A stretch of DNA of 64,000 nucleotides, from the NCBI GenBank assembly GCA_019321725.1, contig CM033121.1, positions 1,984,001 through 2,048,000 on the forward strand, written 5' to 3'. This stretch comes from Paulownia fortunei. Its lineage: Eukaryota > Streptophyta > Magnoliopsida > Lamiales > Paulowniaceae. A model generated the notes under the pieces. The model was given only the letters and a program-made list of their open reading frames with translations. It searched no databases and had not been told where the DNA came from. The position numbers were made by a program, and so were the translations under genes. Shown here piece by piece: positions 57,919-64,000 of the stretch. How positions within the stretch are numbered: the first letter of the stretch is position 1; every line of letters begins with the position of its first letter.

Positions 57919-57936
57919 CATGCATAAATATATATA
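57919..57936 (-). promoter_or_regulatory. TATA box with adjacent RY (CATGCA) element, unit A
   Basis: On the minus strand TATATATA (57,929-57,936) lies about 86 bp before the ATG and is followed within five bases by TGCATG. The same pair is conserved in unit B. CATGCA/TGCATG is the RY element bound by B3 seed regulators; its role here is inferred. Confidence 0.5.
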
Positions 57937-60930
57937 GATGACAAAATGTAATCCAACTATAGGTAATTTTCAAATGTGATATTCCGAAGATTTCAGTCGT
58001 TTACTAGCATTAATGTACATACCTAACCAATAACTTTTCATTAGTCAAGATCGCCTTAATTTATTTAAGTAAAATAAATTTAATCCTCATAATCTTTTTA
58101 CAAATATATATAAATAACGAAACCCGGATTTTGGATTTTAGTGGAGAAAAAAAAAAGCTTCCTTTGTTTCGTTTTATAAGAAAGAAGATATATTAAATTC
58201 ATAAAAATCTCTATTTGTTGAAAATTCCTATGGATCCGATTTCAAAATTTTCTGTGTTTTTTTGGAAATATAATCCCCTCAATGATTTCAAAGAGCCAAA
58301 GATTTTATCTCTTTACCTTTTTAATTTGCTATTTTCCCATAACCTATTCAATTCAATAAACGGGTATTCACTCAATTGAACCCGGCAGCGGAAAAATTGA
58401 TTATTAAGCCCTAGTAAGCAGAAGACTTATACCAGAGAGGATTAGATTTTCTCTTTCAAATTATCTATCTTTGGCTATTTTTCTCTTTCAAATTTGCTAT
58501 TTTTAATTCTCAATGATTGCCTAATGAGGTGGATTTTATAAAATTATCTATCTTGAGGAGTTAATCTAGCTATTATTTACATAATAAATTGAAATCTGAA
58601 GGCTAATTTGAAATGGTATTGTATAATTTAAATTAATTCTCACCCACCAATAATCTAACCAATTTATGTATTTTATTAAATATTTAGTAACCTATTGATT
58701 TAATTTACATCCAAAATATTTTGATTTTTTGATCTATTAAATAAGGTTTTTAAGTGTATTTCGCCCCTATATTAAATAATAGAAATACGGAGACCATTAT
58801 AAATAAAATAAAAAACATAAATAGTTTTTTTTTAAATATAAAAGGGTTAATTTGTTAAAACTACAAACACGGTATACTAATTATATATTATTTTATTTCA
58901 AATAGAAGACTACAGATATGGGTCTTCTTCTTTTTTTGGTTTTTTTTTTTTGGGCCTGTTTTGATCAGTAAATGTTATCCAAATATAGTTATTTGCAATT
59001 AGTTGAAAACTAATTGAATAATCGGTTGAGATTGTTAGGGGAAATCGTAGAATTAATATTTTAAACACAATATGATTTACCACAAACATGTCAGCAATGA
59101 GTAGATTATATATCATACTCCTTTTTTTTATCTACAATACCATTTGATGCAGAGGGTGTTTGATTAATTTTATATAAAAAATATTATAAACTCTTATATC
59201 TTATAAAATATTTTTGAAACTTATGAAAACTTATTTCAAAAAATAATTTCTTGACATGTTTAGAAAACCAGAGTATTGCTTATGTGAGCACTAACGAGAG
59301 AGAACCAAAACTGATGTTTAATAACAATGCACTTATGAAATTTATGCTGCAATCGGTGCATGCATGAATTCTAAAATTATTAATATTTATATAATGAATA
59401 ATATATATTATTAATTTTTGTATTACTAACATTATATATGTTGTATCATTTTTTAGTATAAATATTAAAAAATATATAAATGTCTATAGATATATGTAAA
59501 TATAAATACATATATATATACACATTTATAAATATATAGTTATATACATGTAAATGTATGTAATTATATTTATATATAAATTTGTATATGAATATATATA
59601 TATCTATCTATCTTAAGTATATAGTTATATTAATATAGTTTATATATAAATGCATAAATATATAGATATATATAAGTGTACTTAGTTTATACTTTGTTTG
59701 AAATCCTGTTTAGATATGTTAATTATTGCACCTAAATATTATATCTATTATTACAGATATATACATATATATATAATATAATATATATATATATACGTAT
59801 ATATATAATTTAGTTTAGTTTATTTGATCAAATTTCATCAAGTAAAATACTATTTTAGAGTTTTAAAGTTGCTTTATATGTAAGGGGCATTTTTATTGAT
59901 CCAAAAGTTGTAGGAGGTATTTTTGTAAGAATTATATATCAATCTTTCAATATGTGAAAGCTTACTTGTATATCTTTTTTTATTTCTCTCATGTGAATAA
60001 TAAATTATTATATATATATATATATATATATATAGTTGATGTGGAATTTGTTGAATTACTAAGTGTTAATTCCTCAGGTGTAATCAGTAAGAGAACTTAA
60101 AAAAATAAATGCCTAAAGAATCAATTTCGTGCCTTATAATGAATAGAGAGTATTCATAATATTGAAGAAGATAGTGATCTGTGTGATGAAAATATATGTT
60201 CGTTGATAGTTATTTTCTTTGAGATTTTTGTGAACTATAAATTTGGATTGTCTCTTATTAAACTTTGTTGGATTAGATTGGTTTTATTGGGCCTTGATGG
60301 ACCGTATAGCCTTTATTGGGCTTTTATTTAATTATGAAATATCAATGGTACACAAGAAATCATGTACAATTTTTTTCAAGATTTCACCTTTCTGAACCTG
60401 AAATTGGGGCTATTGCTTTGTAGTCTTTTTGACTTCTTCAATTCTTTCTTTTTATTTCTTATATACACTTGCCAATTTTGTTTAAAACAGTAAGATTTAA
60501 TCTCAAGCCTGCATGGTGTCCAAGAATAGTGGCCTCATTGCAAAACAAATCACTTAAGTTTTACAACTAAAAAATTTGGTGCATTCCAAATCTTTGCTAC
60601 AACCCATTAAGCAATATAATGATGGGTTATAAACTACTACAATGATCGTTTCATGTCATTTAATTCCGAGCTTTAAAAATAAATAAATAAATAATTAAAT
60701 AAATATTAAACGAAATAAGACACACAAATCTTTCCAAATTTTTTTATTATTATTATCGTAAAACTAAGTATACTTGGTTATATAACAAGTACATGCAAAA
60801 ATACCCACTAAGGAACAGTTCAAATCATATATAGGCTAACACTTTTCTTTCCTGTGATGTTTAACAGGCACAAATGCAAACACCAGTCAAACAATTGTAG
60901 CTGGGGCACTTATTATTAGGACAACGATTT

Positions 60931-61649
60931 TTACAATCCTGTTTGGTTCGGCAGTTCTTTCCCCTTTTTCTCTGCATTTTCATCGTCAACAACAACAGCA
61001 GAATCAACATGAAATTCTTGCAAGTCGCCACAACTACAAATGCGCCCCAAACAGATTGGGGAACCTACCATGCATGGGATTGTACAATCTTTAGTGGTCT
61101 CACATCTCTGTACTGAAAGTTCCCTAGGGATTCTTGCTGACACTGTAAACAAAAAAAAAATGTTTAGTAGATATTCAATATGATTCAAATGTATTAATTT
61201 GTTAAAACTTATTTTAAGTATTTTATAATCTGCTACATTTTATGAAATATTTTTTGGAGTTTATAAAATATTACATATAATTTTTTAAAAAATAAATGAT
61301 TAAAATATTTAAATAAAATAAGATAGTTGCATCAGTTATATATTAGTACTGACAATTTTGGTTAAATTATAAGGGTTTGCTGGTATCTTTAGAAACAAAC
61401 TGTAGTAGCTTATAAGATTTCAACATCTCATCTTATATTCAAAATTATATTAGGACATAATAGAAGCTCTTGAAAAAATTATTAAATTTTGAATAATTTA
61501 CAAATGCAAGATTATTATATTTAGCTCCAAGAATTGTTAATTAGATAGAAAAAATAATCACAAGACAATGTCGAGAGAGAGAGAGAGAGAGACTAACCAA
61601 GGGCAATAAGCAAAAAAGCGACCAAGAAAATCAGCTTTTGAGAAGCCAT
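60931..61649 (-). pseudogene. Cysteine-rich (defensin-like) gene copy truncated by a one-base shift
   Basis: Exon 1 is 61,598-61,649 (ATG at 61,647-61,649), nearly identical to the unit A exon and encoding the same signal peptide; exon 2 starts at 61,142. The first cysteine cluster is intact with the same spacing as in unit A. In the linker a run of four C (60,961-60,964) replaces three C in unit A (57,127-57,129). The frame shifts there and stops at 60,931, giving 87 residues without the second cluster. The cysteine codons of the second cluster still exist downstream, out of frame (60,870-60,950), with one extra codon. The gene may still make a one-cluster secreted peptide, so 'pseudogene' is provisional. 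Confidence 0.7.
61573..61591. repeat. (GA)n microsatellite in the unit B intron
   Basis: About nine GA repeats next to the splice donor. In unit A the same site has a short GAGAGAGAG run followed by a long poly(G) tract (57,765-57,781). Confidence 0.85.
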
Positions 61650-61724
61650 ATTCTTGAATTAATAGTTAGGTATAATAACAGAAATTGGATTATTTTTTGG
61701 CACTTGTAATGAGTCATTGGAAAC

Positions 61725-61741
61725 CATGCATAAATATATAT
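61725..61741 (-). promoter_or_regulatory. TATA box with adjacent RY (CATGCA) element, unit B
   Basis: Same arrangement as in unit A, about 80 bp before the ATG; the surrounding 100 bp is also nearly identical, so transcription could be retained. Confidence 0.45.
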
Positions 61742-63445
61742 AGATAACAAAATGTAATCCAACTATAGGTAATTTTCAAATGTGATATTCCAAAGATTTC
61801 AGTCGTTTACTAGCATTAATGTACATACCTAACTAATAACTTTTCATTAGTCAAGATCGCCTTAATTTATTTAAGTAAAATAAATTTAATCCTCATAATC
61901 TTTTTACCAATATATATAAATAACGAAATCAGGATTTTGGATTTTAGTGGAGAAAAAAAAAGCTTCCTTTGTTTCATTTTATAAGAAATAAGATATATTA
62001 AATTCATAAAAATCTCTATTTGTTGAAAATTCCTATTGATCCGATTTCAAAATTTTCTGTGTTTTTTAGGAAATATAATCCCCTCAATGATTTCAAAGAG
62101 CCAAAGATTTTATCTCTTTACCTTGTTAATTTGCTATTAGATTTTCTCTCTGAATTTGACACCTACTCATAAACTTGCCTAATGAGGTGGATTTTGTAAA
62201 ATTATCTATCTTGAGGAGTTAATCTAGCTATTATTTACATAATAAATTGAAATCTCGAGGCTAATTTGAAATGGTACTATATAATATAAATTAATTCTCA
62301 CCCACCAATAATCTAACCAATTTATGTATTTTATTAAATATTTAGTAACCTATTGATTTAATTTACATCCAAAATATTTTGATTTTTTGATCTATTAAAT
62401 AAGGTTTTTAAGTGTATTCCATAGTATATTTAATAATAGAACTACGGAGACATTTATAAATAAAATAAAAAATATAAATAGTTTTTTTAAATATAAAAAG
62501 GTTAATTTGTCAAAAATACAAATACAATATACAAATCATATATTATTTTATTTCATATAGAAGACTTAGATATGGGTCTTCTTCTTTTTTTTTTTTTTGG
62601 TTTTTTTTGTGCCTGTTTCGATCAGTAAATGTTATCCAAATATAATTATTTGCAATTAGTTGAAAACTAATTGAATAATCGGTTGAGATTTTAAACACAA
62701 TATGATTTACCACAAACATGTCAGCAGTGAGTAGATTATATATCAGACTCCTTTTTAATCTACAATACCATTTGATTTAGAGCGTGTTTGATTAATTTTA
62801 TAAAAAAATAATTATAAATTCTTATATTTTATAAGATATTTTTGAAACTTATAAAAACTTATTTTAAAAAATAATTTCTTGACATATTTAGAAAACCAGA
62901 GTATTGCTTATGTGAGCACTAACGAGAGAGAACCAAAACTGATGTTTAATAATGATCTAGAAATTAACAATCCAGTTATAAAATTTATGCTGCACTCGGT
63001 GCATGGTGCACTAAGTACACGAATTCTAAAATTATTAATATTTATATAATGAATAATATATATTATTAATTTTTGTATTACTAACATTATATACATTGTA
63101 TCATTTTTTAGTATAAATATTAAAAAATATATAAATGTCTATATAAATGTGGAGATATGTAAATATAAATACATACATATATATATACACACATTTATAA
63201 ATATATAGTTATATACATGTAAATGTATATAATTATATTTATATATAGATTTGTATATGAATATATATATTTATCTATCTTAAATATATAGTTATATTAA
63301 TATATTAGTTTATATATAAATTCATAAATATATAGATATATATAAGTGTACTTAATTTATACTTTGTTTGAAATCCTGTTTAGATATGTTAATTATTACA
63401 CCTAAATATTATATCTATTATTACAGATATTATTTATATATATAT

Positions 63446-63451
<6 letters not shown>

Positions 63452-63487
<36 letters not shown>
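63452..63487. repeat. (TA)n microsatellite
   Basis: A long perfect TA run in the AT-rich tail of unit B; the counterpart in unit A is shorter and broken by a CG (about 59,780-59,806). Another TA run sits at 60,010-60,033. Confidence 0.85.
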
Positions 63488-63492
<5 letters not shown>

Positions 63493-63649
63493 AGTTTAGT
63501 TTATTTGATCAAACTTCACCAAGTAAAATACTATTTTAGAGTTTTAAAGTTGCTTTATATGTAAGGGGCATTTTTATTGATCCAAAAGTTGTGGGAGGTA
63601 CTTTTTGTAAGAATTATATATCAATCTTTGAATATGTGAAAGCTTACTT

Positions 63650-64000
63650 CGGCTTAAAAGGTTAAAGGGCATTGGTCTTTTTCCAAGCCTTTGAATTTGA
63701 ACCAAACAACAAATTAAACTAGTTTACACATCTATCAAGCCTTAATTATGCACACCAAACAGGCCCCATGTATACACAACAAGAGAGGTGAGAATTTCTT
63801 TTAAAAGAATTATCCTCATCTATATTATATATAGTAGAATGCATATAATCAGAACATTGAATATATGCATGTCAACTTTTTTGTTGAAAAAATATATGTG
63901 GGGACTTTCAGAAAAAAACAAACTTGATTAATTTATATTGGTGGTAAACAAAGCTGAGAATCATAGTTAATTATTACATAATATAAAAATATTTGATATT
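63650..64000. other. Unique flank after unit B, nothing recognised
   Basis: Similarity to unit A ends after GAAAGCTTACTT. The rest is AT-rich with no open frame or repeat of note. Confidence 0.6.

Larger units (their letters stand above)
55758..59969. repeat. Tandem duplication unit A (intact cysteine-rich gene)
   Basis: It begins at the run TATTTCTCTCATGTGAATAA and ends at ATATGTGAAAGCTTACTT, as does unit B (59,970-63,649). Coding, intron and flanking sequence are all collinear, including an AT-rich tail with many TATA runs (59,390-59,830 versus 63,040-63,500). Unit A has about 450 bp (56,283-56,735) missing from unit B. Confidence 0.85.
59970..63649. repeat. Tandem duplication unit B (frameshifted cysteine-rich gene)
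   Basis: Direct neighbour of unit A with the same order of features and high similarity over about 3.7 kb, differing by indels and microsatellite length. The duplication is recent by eye. Confidence 0.85.

Noticed and set aside
1..64000. CRISPR arrays, rRNA genes, bacterial operons or organellar insertions
   Set aside because: No regularly spaced repeats, rRNA motifs or plastid/mitochondrial gene sequence were recognised.

Overview
This is nuclear DNA of a eudicot plant. The evidence is long AT-rich intergenic tracts, many GT-AG introns, plant-only gene families and a dense background of transposon relics. I cannot name the species. All family names below come from reading motifs by eye; no database search was run.

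Layout. (1) 1-4,900: a decayed Helitron Rep/helicase gene on the minus strand, split by a nested solo LTR (614-2,857) with a perfect 5-bp target-site duplication. (2) 5,480-17,285: two tandem copies of a segment, each holding a small PGG-like membrane protein on the minus strand and, divergently, a longer gene on the plus strand that ends in four hydrophobic segments. In copy 1 the longer gene also encodes a complete AP2/ERF DNA-binding domain, giving a possible membrane-tethered transcription factor. In copy 2 the AP2 domain is absent and the 5' part is out of frame. TGGGCT-rich blocks border the units. (3) 17,290-20,590: AT-rich spacer with a probable MITE. (4) 20,668-38,083: the complete PHYLLO gene, 28 exons with consistent splice phases and a 1,696-residue product, fusing truncated MenF with MenD, MenC and MenH for phylloquinone synthesis in plastids. 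(5) 38,084-43,860: spacer with one intact single-exon four-TM gene (40,029-40,589) between inverted copies of a short repeat. (6) 43,862-50,889, minus strand: a 13-exon MYND-type ubiquitin-specific protease of the UBP15/16 group, 966 residues. Upstream to about 53,560 may lie its leader or a decayed gene. (7) 53,640-55,750: MITE and simple-repeat spacer. (8) 55,758-63,649: two tandem units of about 4 kb, each with a two-exon secreted cysteine-rich (defensin-like) gene on the minus strand. The first is intact with two cysteine clusters; the second has a one-base shift that removes the second cluster.

PHYLLO and the ubiquitin protease are housekeeping genes. The novelty lies in the two locally duplicated families, above all the AP2 plus four-TM protein, and in the sequence-proven nesting of the solo LTR in the Helitron.
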